In this document: positions 48,946 to 60,094 of the stretch, one piece after another
Layout of the letters: every line of letters starts with the position of its first letter
How positions within the stretch are numbered: the first letter of the stretch is position 1
Source: Lentinula raphanica
Taxonomy: Eukaryota; Basidiomycota; Agaricomycetes; Agaricales; Omphalotaceae
Reading direction: 5' to 3'
DNA: 64,000 nt
Assembly (NCBI GenBank): GCA_027919835.1
Contig: JANVFP010000012.1
Coordinates: forward strand, 434,001 to 498,000
Translations under genes and position numbers: made by a program
The notes under the pieces: generated by a model
Told to the model about the DNA's origin: nothing
Seen by the model: only the letters and a program-made list of their open reading frames with translations
Databases searched by the model: none

Positions 48946-50465
48946 TGCGTTTATGTGGTATGTTTTTAATACTTATAGCTCTTGACCTCCGTAGTTTGGC
49001 TGTCTATCTTTTTAGTTCACGAAAGAGTGAGCGCATTCTATGAGCTCAGTGCCTCAGTGTGTTATATCATATCAGTTTTTGGATCGAAATTATTCCGAAG
49101 AAAGTTCAACGTCGACAAGAAAAAGGTCTGTTTCACGAGGGAAGTGGAGCACTGCAGTACGGTATAGAGCTAAGTTAATCGCGAGAGCCTGGTGCCTTTT
49201 CTGCTCGTGCTGCTTCGCGCGAGCGAAAACAGGCGCGATGAAAGTTCGGATTATACGGCGCCGCTCTTGTGGACCAGAAAAACACGTTTTCGCATCAATG
49301 TGCTTGCATTCGGACAATGTTGAATGCCTCCAATACATAGTACTTATCTGCGATCGTGAGCCTCGTCCTGTACGTGTGGCACTGGTTTTAGACGTTCTCG
49401 GTGTATAGCGTCAATGGGATATCACTAGTAATCATAGTCAGCGGACCATCATCGTCGTAATTCGATTATAGTATCCTGGTCTCTTCGTCAAGCGATATTA
49501 CTTTACTGGGTCGTATCTGAAAGGGAGGAATACTGAGAGTGTTAGGAAGAGATTCGAGCGAATCTAAAGACTGATCCGATTGGCTCGATCGTCGTGGTCC
49601 GGTTTGTGAGCGGGAACGGAGCTATGATGGCTATTGATGATGCATGACGATGAGATTGTTGGTGTTGTTGAACTGATGCCTATGCTGAACATTGAACGTT
49701 CTGAACGCGCATGTCGTCACAACATATCATGACGAACTTCAGATGGCTCCGTATTTGCTGCACAATATGTATGTATTATGGTGACAAATCTGCGTAGACA
49801 AAGAATTAGTGAAGGAGATGAGGATTAGAACGAATAAATGGGAAACAAGAGATGCCAAGGAGAATAGACGAGGAAAAATTAGAAACAGACAAAACACTCA
49901 CTGCGTCTTCAGCGTTGTCAACTCATACTCCACATCTCCCTCGCCTCCACCCTTGTGAGCTCCGGTCTACCCTCTCCATATCTATCACCCAGAATCCCTT
50001 TGAGACGACGCATAACTGTTATGGGCTTGAATCAAGTGGAGGGAGATCTTCGGTTGGAGTGCTAGAATCAAAGGGTTGCCGGTGAAGCTCACCGCAATGA
50101 TCAGCATCGGCGGGATTTAACTTCCTGCAGAGATCATGTCATAGTCGTGAGTCCAGGTAGATTCCAACGAGAAGCCATTGCTTCAAACCCAGATTTCTCT
50201 TGAGGGAAAGGAGATCGAACGTGATAGAATAAGCGCCGGAGCGTCTGATTCATTATCCGACGGAGATCAAAGTCTCCCGCACGCCTTCCTCACCTTCTCT
50301 AGACTTCTTTCCTCTCCAACTCCCTATCCCAACTGGGATTTTTCTCCTCTGCTCTTTTCTCTCTGCCGCGCTGTGTACTGGGTCTGTCTGCACGTCTTGA
50401 ACGGTCAACGTCGACGTCGACGGTTATACGTTATACGTGAACAAAGTAGACTTTCGGATTCTCGG
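48946..50465. other. intergenic or 5' region of the next gene
   Basis: 1.5 kb with short unsupported frames at 49040-49408 and 49852-50085. From about 50270 it is pyrimidine-rich and probably 5' UTR of the gene at 50466; an in-frame upstream ATG lies at 50178. Confidence 0.4.
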
Positions 50466-53400
50466 ATGAAGAAAGACTCCTCTCAGGATGAAGTAGACTC
50501 TCTGGAACAGCATCAACAACATACTCAGAATCTTCATTATGATCAAGCTTCAAATTCAAACTCAACGAGGATTCATTTTCCAAACTACGCTTTTCAGCGT
50601 ACAAGCCCCAGCAAAGCTGCAGCTTCCGGTTCTCACCATAAGACTGTTAGTCATGGAAACAGTGCATCAGGTGGACCAGGAGGAGGGAGCTCGATGAGAG
50701 GTGGCTCACATAGAGATGCAGTGGATACTAGGGAATCCAGTAATGCTCGAAGAAGAGTGGTGTCCGTGGATGCAGGGAACGTGTATGGGTCTTCGTTAAG
50801 AAGCGGTAGTAACTGGAAAGAGACACTAGGTGGCAGTAGTGGCTTGGGTCTGGGACCGGGCAAGAGAGTGCCTACGTTGAGCATGGGCCCGAGCACGGCT
50901 CCGGGGTTGGGACCATCAACTACTAGCGGTCGCCGAGTAGCTTCTGATGCGTTCCGTTCGACGGTAGACAGCAACTTGGACTCAAGCAGCAAAGATGATC
51001 ACCATGACTCGTCTTCGCTGGATTCTGGCTGGGAAGGAATAGGTGCATTTTCGGATGAGTATGATCTTTGTGAGTCTAGTTCCTTGCTCTGTGATTCTGG
51101 TCATTGATCATTCGACAGCTCACGAAGGCATGTCTTACATTACTATGTTCGTTGAAGGAGCATAAATATAATGACGAACAGACCCACGAATTCTACAAGA
51201 CGTTCAACGTGCGCTTCAACTCAAACACAGACGCGAAGCGCGACGGAAATCCGGTCAACTCCACCAACATCAACGAACTCATCCTTCCGTTCCTGCTCCA
51301 TCATCGCCCAGCGGCAAACGAAGCTCCTTACTAAACACAGACAGACCGTCATCGCCTTTGAGGTCAACTGCGTTCCCGGATCCAAGCGTTGTGCCTACTA
51401 TGTCTACTTCTACCCATTCAGCTCTTTCTACAACTCTTACTTCCTCGAAAGCTCCATCTAATCCGACTACTCCTACGACGGCCTTGGCCACGTCGGTACT
51501 AACAGCTCCTTCCACGGCGGAAATTGACTTCGCCCCATCTATCGGTGTTGGTACTTCTTCTGTGGATCAACGACAACGACAACATCAAGAGCAGTCAGTC
51601 ATGCAGCAGCAGAAGCAGAGGGAACAGCAGCAGCGAGAGGAGCGCGAACGAGAACAAGAACAAGAACAAGAACAAGAACAAGAACAAGAACGGCAAAGAG
51701 AGAGACGAAGGAGGTTGCTACACCCGATTCCGATTTCAGTTGATGGAGGTGAGACCTTGGATTGGTCTGGAACTGGATACGAGCTGGTAGATGAAGATAA
51801 GTACAAGGATAAATCAAAGGAAAAGGGTGAAAAAGAGAAGAGCGAGAAGAGGTGGTCGTTGAGTGCTGCTGTTTCGAGGAAGGGAAAGGAGAAGGAAAAA
51901 GACAAGGAGAAGGAGAAGGAGAAGGAACGAGAACTGATGCTTGTCCTACCGAATGAAGAAGAGCTGAAGAGACATGAAGAAGAGTATTTTGGTAGGTCCT
52001 GCTATGCCGCAGATCAATCCCTATTCTCATATGACGGTGCAATTCGTTTGTTCTACAGTCAAGCTCTCTAGGATAAAGACAGTTTCGTCTCAGTCGACGA
52101 ATAAGAAGGTGATAATAACGGCTGATCAGATTGGAAGGCGGTACAATTTGATCTATGGTTCGCTTGGTTATCAGCCAAACCAACACGGCTCACCAAATCA
52201 ATCTGCCTCACTAGTCAACCAACTCGATGCAGCCTCAAGTTACGCCTCTGCCACTTCCTCTTTCGGTTCTGCTCCTGTTCTCAATCCTCCGACGTCCAGT
52301 TTCAACCTTCTCAAAGTCTCCAAATGGTATGCCACCCAAGATGACATCGTTCGGGCGTCCTTGGAGAGCGCAGAGCCATTTGTGTGGTTGAAGCATCTTG
52401 AGAAAAATGCCAAGGACGAGACAGATACGACTACAGCCACTGCTCCGTCTAGGCCACCATGGCACCTCTCTGCTTTGATAATGGAGGAATATATCCATGC
52501 GCAGAATGCAAAGGAACAGATCACAAGTAACGTTCAATTGTCTGAACAGTTTCCCTCTGCTGCTACCTGGTCAATGGGACCTATACCTGAACACCCTTCT
52601 CCGACGACGGGGACCTCCTCGCCTTCCTACCCTGACGAAGGAGGACAATCACAAACTCCGTTCATAATACCTTCAGGATATGCCACACCCTCTGCGTACT
52701 CAGCATACTCAGCGTATTCTCCACCGTCCATATACTCCAACTCGACGTATTCCCCTCCATCGACGTACTCTGCTCCTTCTGCGCCGTATACCCCCAATCC
52801 CAATATCAATTCTGCCCATCCACCTCATCTTCCTCGTCCGCAAAATCCTCACAACCTTAGTAACCCTAATAATCCTTACTTCCCTGATCCCAACTCCAGC
52901 GGACGAATCTCGTTCGAGCCATTACTTACCGAACTTTCATCGACTTCTACGCCGGCATCTGCCTCTACGTCGACCGCGCAGGAGCCTCCTCGTACACCGT
53001 CCAGGTACCTCCAACCTTCCATGGCAGGCAGACCCTCTAATGAGTCAAGGAGGAGTCTAGAATCGACCTGGAGCAGTCTTTTTGGAGGAGTTGCGGCAGC
53101 AAGTGAAGCAGGTGCAGGAAAAGAGGGTACGAAGATTCTAAGTGGTGTAGAAGACAAAGGATCAGGAGGAGTCGAAGAAGAGGAAAGACACGCGGAAGAG
53201 AGAGGCATAACAAGTCCCACGACACAGAGTCGACGAAGCAGTCGGAGTAGTCACATACGTATCAGGGATAGCTGGGGATTGAGGCGAAGGCCGGTGGGAA
53301 GTACGGTCGAGAAAGGAAACGAAGAAGGAAATATGTCGGTGTCGTCTGATGCTGCTGAAGACGATCAGGGCCACAGTCGTAATCTCGGTGAAGTTAATGG

Positions 53401-55101
53401 CAGAACGGAGGCTATGGGTGTCAACGAAGTTCATGCGGGCACTGCCAGACCTGGTGCAAGTGTCGGTGTCGGTGATGATATGGGCGCGGGTATAGGTTCG
53501 ATTGGCTCGCCACAGACGCTACAGGAAGCCATGAAATCAGTCGATATTGATAATCGCGGAGACTTGCATCCCCTAGATCCAGCGCACACTCTTCATCCAC
53601 CCCGTTCGCTTCGCTCGATCCGAGTCCGTAATAAAGGCTCGTTACCCACTAAGGAGAGCCTGGCGATCGAAATGAAGCGGAGGCAGGAGATAACAGAGAA
53701 ACAGGAGGCAGAAGAGGCGAGGGAGGATATGGAGTATGAGTTGAAAGCACAGTGGGTGTTGTTTCTATATTTCTCATTTTCACAATTATCGTCATTTTCC
53801 TTCCATATTATTCATCCCTGTTGACTAACCTCCGTTCGCACAGGCTTGTCGCCTCATGCAGAGACTCAAATACCCACATTCGATCTGTCCTTAACCATAT
53901 CGCCCAGCGGATGCGGGAGTATGAGGCTTGTCAGAAGAGTTCTATCGCTGGCCGTGATAATGGAATAGAAATACACGAGCACAGTGATCACGAGAATCGG
54001 CACAGCGATCCTCATAATCGCATTGCGCACAATCGTAAATCCGCTTCTGCTCGAAAACCTGAGTACAACGATCAGGATTCAACCCAGGTCTCTGGCTCAA
54101 AACCTCCCTTTCCTACCAATCCTCTGAGCCTTCCTCCGTTGCTCCTAGAAGCGTTCAGCCACGACCCAGCGAACGTGACGAGCTCGACAAAGAGGCTAAA
54201 ATCCTATCGCGCCGTAGACGACATTCACAACCGGCTGACGAAGCAGAGGGAGGTGTTCAGGGAGTTTTTGGATCGGAATCGGAACTTGGGCGACAAAACC
54301 AGTCACCTCGAGGAAGATATTCTTAAATCCCCTATTGACGCACTCCTCCGCACATTGAAAGACGTTGAAGAGCATAGACTCAGGGTTGTGGATAAGGAGA
54401 AAGAAGTATCGGAAATGTTGAAAGAGACTCAGGTGGTTCATGCTGAGGTGAAGAAGGAGTACAACAATACGTTGGCCCATACGAGTGTTGTATATCCAGA
54501 GGTTTGTTGCCCTTTTTTCTATTCGAGATTGAACTAATCAAACGGTGTGCAGCTTTCGCAAATCACGGCGCTCGAAGAAAGCTATAAAGACGAGTATCAA
54601 CACCTTTGGGACCTTGGCATGTCTTTCCTCACCTTTCTCCTCGACACCATCACCCCCTTCTGGCGCACTTATGGGAAAGTCATTGGAGACGACGTTCAAG
54701 ACTTCTTAATCGTCCCGATTTACCGACACGAGTTCACGGGCGAACCGAAACGATATCTACTCACGAGAATTCCGAAGAGGTCTTTAAGGCATTGGGTGGG
54801 ATTGGGTATGGTGTTCATGTGCACTCTCGGTACGGTCGTGGTGCAAGGAAGGATTGCATTGGGAAGCGTGAGAGGAGGGAATTGGAGACTGCAGGTATTG
54901 GATAGGTGGATGAATGACATCGGATTGGGATCCAGGGCAGAGGGATGGGGAAAATGGGTTAGGTGGGGTATGGTGATGCCGTTTTGGTGGATGATAATTC
55001 TGGGTCAGTGGGGAGCGGTGATTGGTGAGTTGGTGATGGTATTGATGCAGGTGGGGATGATGTTGTGGTGGATTGGCTGGTCGATCGGGGTGGTAGATTG
55101 A
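50466..55101 (+). CDS. very large unknown protein with C-terminal membrane helices
   Basis: About 1,450 residues. Starts MKKDSSQDEVDSLEQHQQHT (an in-frame ATG at 50178 would add a UTR-like stretch). The N-terminal region is Ser/Gly/Thr-rich. A first intron (GT at about 51070, AG before 51182) joins EYDLYPRILQDVQRALQLKH and RREARRKSGQ, a helical basic segment, then a disordered Ser/Thr region. A (GAACAA)n run encodes alternating Glu-Gln. EKEKDKEKEKEKERELMLVL and PNEEELKRHEEEYF join VKLSRIKTVSSQSTNKKVII and TADQIGRRYNLIYGSLGYQP. A Tyr/Ser/Pro repeat lies near 52680-52790. The C-terminal third has coiled-coil helices (EVSEMLKETQVVHAEVKKEY) and 3-4 membrane segments: LRHWVGLGMVFMCTLGTVVV, MVMPFWWMIILGQWGAVIGE, MQVGMMLWWIGWSIGVVD at the very end. 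No family is recognised. Likely a basidiomycete membrane-anchored scaffold. Confidence 0.75.
51651..51691 (+). repeat. GAACAA hexanucleotide repeat coding Glu-Gln
   Basis: About seven near-perfect GAACAA units inside the large gene, in frame, giving alternating Glu-Gln. Such in-frame hexamers are prone to length change by slippage without breaking the reading frame. Confidence 0.9.
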
Positions 55102-55455
55102 GGTATTGGTTGGTTGTCTCTTTCACATTTCTGTTTTCCTATCTCTTTGCATGCATTGGAACGTCAATCATTGTTTATTAAGCATACATAACATATATCT
55201 TTGTTGTCGTTAAATTATTCTTATATGTTTATATTCACAGTAGTCTGGTCCCTCCTTTCTTGCTTTGTTTCTATCAGCTTAATCACATTGAATATCCCAA
55301 GGAAGGAAGGAAGATACACGGCATATCTTGCTATCATAGCTGCAACGAATTCAGAATGCTCTGCGATAACACATACTACAGTCTACGACAGGTCACAACG
55401 CGCAAGGAGCTTCTATTTCTGGGGAAAAAGGCAAAGGAAATTCTCCAAAAATGAT

Positions 55456-55540
55456 TTCCGACACGGGGAATCGAACCCCGGGCTATCGCGCAACACCAGT
55501 TCGTGAGAGGCGATAATGTTAGCCACTACACCATATCGGA
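55456..55540 (-). tRNA. tRNA-Glu (CUC), with 13-nt intron
   Basis: Same mature exons as the gene at 48864-48945, on the opposite strand. Acceptor TCCGATA/TGTCGGA, anticodon CTC, T arm GGGGTTCGATTCCCC. The intron is CGAACTGGTGTTG (13 nt), unrelated to the other gene's intron. 72 nt after splicing. Confidence 0.95.
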
Positions 55541-56159
55541 TGTCGATACATAGACGATATGATATATTACAACATAATTGAAATATCATTGACGTACTTA
55601 TTCGACTTGGTGATATTCTCATTGGCAACACGTTTTGTCGCTATCCACGCTCAAAAGATCTGTCTTGCCCTTGGGTTGACACAAAGGCAGACTAGACTTC
55701 ATTATGGTGTTCATAACATTAGTTTGAAGCAGACCATACCAGAGCGGGTCCGCTGTCTGTCATCGTTAGATACATGAAGTTTTATCACGAACCCCAATCG
55801 AGAGCTTCTATGAGCTGTTCATATAGTATTGATATGAACTCGCGAAGCAGCCAAATTACTTGGCCCTTGGTTAATCAATTTTGGATGCCAGACATGGGAT
55901 ATTCAGATTTGATAATGGTGACCATCAACGTTCAACGTCAATTGTACATACTACAAGAGGGGCCTTGTACAGCGTGAATGTCATCTGGATTCATGGTGCT
56001 CATACTACATAGCTCGAAATGAAGCATTGCTCTACTTCGGAGACGGACAAAGGTACGCACGAAGTTATATAGTGTATAACAGTACAAAGCCACAAGACCC
56101 ACAGCCCAAGACAGTCATTTCGTAGAATATATTGATGAACCAAAGAAACCATAGAGATG
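55541..56159. other. intergenic
   Basis: About 620 bp, AT-rich, between tRNA-Glu and the paralogue A locus. No gene recognised. Confidence 0.4.
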
Positions 56160-56232
56160 GGCGAGAACAAAACGGGACATTTATCTAGACGATGCCCCCC
56201 TCTGTCACCGCGCGGCGCAAAGAAGTAAACAG
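56160..56232. repeat. 3'-flank repeat, copy 1 (beside paralogue A)
   Basis: Begins GCGAGAACAAAACGGGACAT and contains CTCTGTCACCGCGCGGCGCA. It matches two copies at 59873-59961 and 59989-60072. It lies just downstream (minus-strand sense) of the paralogue A conserved block. Not coding in any convincing frame. Confidence 0.75.
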
Positions 56233-56254
56233 CAAATCATGACTAGCATGACTA

Positions 56255-56361
56255 GTGGAGATGAAGAAATCGAAAAGTCACGGTGAAATCCAAGAACACG
56301 CGCCGCTGAGTGTACCATGTCAAGTACAACTCATGCCCTTGGAATCACCGCGAGAAAATAA
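56255..56361 (-). other. conserved 3' block with stem-loop, copy A
   Basis: Same block as at 58112-58206 and 60095-60186. A stem-loop lies at 56311-56328 (TGTAC...GTACA on the plus strand) with flanking GAG (56308-56310) pairing to CTC (56330-56332) and a single bulged A. Paired positions 4-15 and 5-14 are A-T and C-G here. Probably 3' UTR of paralogue A, or part of a repeated unit. Confidence 0.6.
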
Positions 56362-56422
56362 ACAGCTACTATCAGATGAGCGAAAGATCAGTTTTTTTGT
56401 CACACATTTTCCAGTCGATAAC

Positions 56423-56790
56423 CTACGATATGCACACCACAATAGCTGTCTTGTAATCGATCAAAGTGTAGTGATAAATGTCACCACGATGGATATTGAG
56501 TCGGATATCGATAGTATCGTGGGCATCGTGAACTTGAATATTTTGGGTTCGGCCGACACTATTGAAACATCCATCCTTGATATCAGCGTTGGACATAGTA
56601 AGGCTTGGGGATTGTGGACCGAGATCAGTGGCAGCCTGTAGGAGAGCAAAATTTGACGAATATTATTTGGCGCATGCACTGCAGCACTCACGGTTTTATC
56701 TGTGTATGGTTCCCCAGAACGACCGTCATGGTTGCGTGCCCTATTCCGATTACCTCTAATGCCGTATGGAAACTCATATTGAGTGTCCAT
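56423..56790 (-). CDS. short unknown protein, paralogue A
   Basis: Start at 56790: MDTQYEFPYGIRGNRNRARN and HDGRSGEPYTDKT. An intron (GTGAGT... to CTACAG) leads to AATDLGPQSPSLTMSNADIK, then DGCFNSVGRTQNIQVHDAHD, IDIRLNIHRGDIYHYTLIDY, KTAIVVCIS before TAG. About 100 residues. No signal peptide, no membrane helix. Shares with paralogues B and C the S-[ND]-A-D-[IV]-x2-G...VG-x2-Q-[NH]-I stretch and the HYT-x-IDYK-x-AI box. The G-x4-VG-x2-Q-N pattern recalls short N-terminal segments of some Agaricomycete NLR-like proteins (from memory, unverified). Function unknown. The 3' coding end is uncertain; an intron after VVC is possible. Confidence 0.6.
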
Positions 56791-58111
56791 CCAGCTTTGA
56801 TACCCAGAGAGGGAGGGGAGTAGGTGATGTTGGACCAAATGATGAGATAGAGCCAGGTTTTCATGGTACTTATAGTAGTCACATATAAGTCTACGCAGAA
56901 ATCAGAAGTGTCTGAGGAGAATCGGCGTCGAGGAGACATTCGGCCCAACAATGAGCACGCGAAAATGATCATAACACCTACTATTTCAAGTTAAGTTTCA
57001 GAGGAGCGGGCTTCTCCCGTTCATTTATGGATCCCCTTACTTCGTCATTGGTTCCCTTGTTCCCGTCCAGAGCCGTACTAATAGCTAAAGAATAGTCCTC
57101 TTGTGAATCCCACAGTGATCCAAATAAATGCAGAGATGAAGCATACTCAGTGATTGGTATGAATATCTCCAGGAACAGTGAATTGTTGAAAGTCGTGGTC
57201 TACTTTGAAGGCATGGGTACGGGGTTGAAATTGTCGACTAGCGGACACTGTAAAACTTCTTAGTATATGTCCGGTTTGATGCGGGAGAGCAGCTTCTACC
57301 TGGGTAGCAAAGACGGATGTCCCGCGTTGTCTTTGCTGTATTCCATATAAGGAGAAATAGAGGTGTGTTCAAATGAGTACATTCATGTCCAAGTTGTACA
57401 TGTTGTGTTACTTCCGGTAGCAGGAAACCTCTTCAGTGGTCAAGTCACGGAGAAGTAGAGAGTCAATTGCTGCGACTTTTTGGAGATTGATTGTAAGATT
57501 TGTTTACAGCAATGAGGTTTCTGGATGGAGAAGTGCAGTCTCAAGATGATAATCAATCAGTAACTATTTGGATTCCGTTCCGTAAAATACTCAACTTCAT
57601 CCAACTTGGGCCCACCAACAAAGAAAGTTCTTCATCTATCATATTCTGCCGGACCTGTGACTCTGCTTATGCCCCTCTGTCAAGAGTCGGCTGAATTGAT
57701 TCAAGTTGCTATGTGCTGTGTGATCAACACGGAATCTCTAGTGTCTGTATAATGAGAAATGTAAGATCCGGTCTTTGAGGTTACCAGCACTGAACTCGGA
57801 GGGAGTGAAGAGGCACCAAACTGTCTCCTCCGGGGGAGTTTTGCACAAGCAATATCGATTTGTTGTGTAAATAAAACATCACTGTTTCATAGACAAATTC
57901 AGAGATATTGGTATCTCTATAGACTAGAGAGAACCCAGACCACTTCTTTGAGAGCCTGCTCCGAGCGTGTTCACCAGTGGCCGAGGCACAACTGCAGCGT
58001 AGTGACACTGAACTGAAGATCCAATGATATTGCACCTGGCAGTTCCCCGTATACATGTGTAGTATAACTTCATGCATGTAAACTTCGATGATATTGTTGC
58101 GCTGAGATAGG
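56791..58111. other. intergenic between paralogues A and B
   Basis: 1.3 kb with only short unsupported frames (e.g. minus strand 57781-58077). Unlike A and C, the B locus has no copy of the 3'-flank repeat in this stretch. Confidence 0.4.
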
Positions 58112-58206
58112 ATGACGAATAAGCACTACGGTGAAAGCCAAGGACATGCGCCTCTGAGAGTATCATATCAGATACAACTCATGCCTTTGGAATCACCTCG
58201 CCAAAT
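58112..58206 (-). other. conserved 3' block with stem-loop, copy B
   Basis: A stem-loop lies at 58159-58176 (GTATC...GATAC core) with GAG (58156-58158) pairing to CTC downstream. Relative to copies A and C, base pair 5-14 is T-A instead of C-G, and 6-13 is C-G instead of T-A. Outer pair 1-18 is lost. Confidence 0.6.
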
Positions 58207-58212
58207 AAACCA

Positions 58213-58690
58213 CTATACGACGGGAATCGCAAGAGTGATCAGCTTGTCGGGACTGTTCCGGATAACGATGAAAACGCACATGATGAAAGCAGCCTTGTAA
58301 TCAATGATAGTATAGTTGTAGTTATAGACATTCTGAACGCCGATATGGTTGCATGTATCGTGGTGATGATGATCCTCGCTGATATGCTGCGATCCACCAA
58401 CAGCGCTCATCATTCCCCCAGAAATATCGGCATTGGAGCAGGTGAAGTTGGGAGAATGAGTTGGGATTGGGTCCACTCGAACGTATTGTGCATTGGGTAC
58501 ATCACTCGAAAACGCATCGTAATATGTCTAGTAGATCGTTGAGACGGTCAATAATGAACGGTGCGTATTAACTCACCCTCACAAGTTCATCATCATGCAT
58601 ATCCTCGAAGGCTCGTTGTCGCCGACGAGGACGTTTTCCACCAAGCACACCGTGATTGATGGTGCGGCCTGGTGGCCTTTGATCAGACAT
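58213..58690 (-). CDS. short unknown protein, paralogue B
   Basis: Start at 58690: MSDQRPPGRTINHGVLGGKR and PRRRQRAFEDMHDDELVR, then an intron (GTGAGT to CTACTAG) into TYYDAFSSDVPNAQYVRVDP, IPTHSPNFTCSNADISGGMM, SAVGGSQHISEDHHHHDTCN, HIGVQNVYNYNYTIIDYKAA and a divergent tail ending ITLAIPVV. About 125 residues with a His cluster (DHHHHD). The N-terminal exon is basic and resembles that of copy C (MSTQRPLAGRT...GALGGERPRQ). A longer frame upstream to 59104 exists, but the paralogue comparison supports the 58690 start. Confidence 0.6.
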
Positions 58691-59872
58691 GTTATAGATA
58701 ATCAGCAAACAGCGATCGTTGCCTGCGAGCGGAAAGACAGAGAAAGAGGACGAGGTAGTAGGATAAGAACTTAGAAGCTGTAGGCAAACAGCCTCGCAAC
58801 GTGCTGAATCCTGATCCTTGCTAATCGGTTTGAACGGACCGGTCAAACATTTCCTCTTCCCACGACTTGTTTTCGACGACAAAGTCTGGGGTGCAGAAGT
58901 ACTATCAGGGTAAATACTCATACATACCATGAAATTTTCTTCTTCCACCCTCAAATGAACAGGAATTACCCAATGATGAACAGAAAGGGACTCGGGACCC
59001 GCATACAACAATAAACCCAATACATAGCTCATTGAACTCAATCTCAATTGAGCCGCAACGATGACTCTAAGTTCCAGCCTTCCTGTTAGTCCCTTTCCTC
59101 CCAATAATCTCGGTACTGAAGTTCATGAGCGGACATTCGGATGACCCGAATGTCAATATTGGGACTGTCGGCGTTGATGTCGATTTCTAATGAAGATTTC
59201 TGTAACGTTACTCTTCTTTCAAAGAGCACACGCTATTGTGGATAGGGATATACTTAGTACTAGACGGATTAAAGATGTTGAGAGAGAGATTTGGGTTGTT
59301 TTGTGAAGAGGATTCTGGCTCACACGTGTACTATCTGACAACTCTCTCCGTTTCCACTTTCCAGAGGTTTCAGAACTTTCAACTTTCAACTCTTTTCTGC
59401 TTGGAAAGGAAAGTTGTGTAAATGTAGAACAATCAATCAACTCGGCGTCGGAACACCGCTGTCGGGATCAAACTCGCTTACCCTCTTAGCTTAACTGAGC
59501 TCAACGAGCTCAACACTGTTCAGTGTTGAACGAGACTTGGTTAGTGTTACACTGTACACAACTGAGCACTTACCAGGCTTATCGACTCTTGAATCAGCTT
59601 AAGACTTGCAACATTGACCGTTGAGTTTCACCCGGAATCTATCAGTGATCTCAACACAGGCTGTTGTCCACAAGAGAGGCGATAACTACAGCATAATATA
59701 TGTTGAACTTGTGCTGCCAGTAGGCTTTCGCGGAATGATGGGGGAGTTGTACGATTTGTATAATCCCTGCATGCTAGAGCAATCCTTCCAGCCTCAGGCT
59801 TTCGAATGCAAGGACGTTGAGGATCATGAAACATTTCCTACATTGAGTATGCAACTTGGAAAAAGTGGTATA
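58691..59872. other. intergenic between paralogues B and C
   Basis: 1.2 kb. Holds a perfect 8-bp inverted repeat (CAACACTG-TT-CAGTGTTG, 59511-59528). Short frames at 59219-59440 and 59621-59908 are unsupported. Confidence 0.4.
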
Positions 59873-59961
59873 GAGCGAGAACAGAACAGGACTGCTGCCA
59901 ATTTCTAGAATTTAGACAGAGCTCTCCTCTGCCACTGCGCGGCAGAAGGGCGTAGTAGAAA
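59873..59961. repeat. 3'-flank repeat, copy 2
   Basis: AGCGAGAACAGAACAGGACT ... TCTAGAATTTAGACAGAG ... CTCCTCTGCCACTGCGCGGC ... GTAGTAGAAA. A direct repeat of 59989-60072, offset about 116 bp; the pair forms a local tandem duplication downstream of paralogue C. Confidence 0.85.
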
Positions 59962-59988
59962 CAATTCGGAATCAAAAGGGTACGGTAT

Positions 59989-60072
59989 CGAGCGAGAACA
60001 AAACAGGACTCCGAGTCTAGAATTTAGACAGAGCCCTCCTCTGCCACCGCGCGGCGCAAGGATGTAGTAGAA
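59989..60072. repeat. 3'-flank repeat, copy 3
   Basis: AGCGAGAACAAAACAGGACT ... TCTAGAATTTAGACAGAG ... CTCCTCTGCCACCGCGCGGC ... GTAGTAGAAA. Closest to copy 2; copy 1 at 56160 shares the GCGCGGCGCA core and the GCGAGAACAAAAC start. Confidence 0.85.
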
Positions 60073-60094
60073 AGAGAAGAAATTCATAAAATGG

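Noticed and set aside
52674..52795. CRISPR-like or satellite repeat
   Set aside because: The repeat is in frame inside a eukaryotic protein gene and codes Tyr/Ser/Pro; there are no spacers.
55456..55540. tRNA-Glu as an integration site (att) for a mobile element
   Set aside because: No integrase, terminal repeats or partial tRNA duplicate lies next to it.
58691..59104. Longer N-terminus for paralogue B (continuous frame to 59104)
   Set aside because: Paralogue C aligns from the MS[DT]QRP start; upstream similarity is at DNA level only and looks like 5' UTR.
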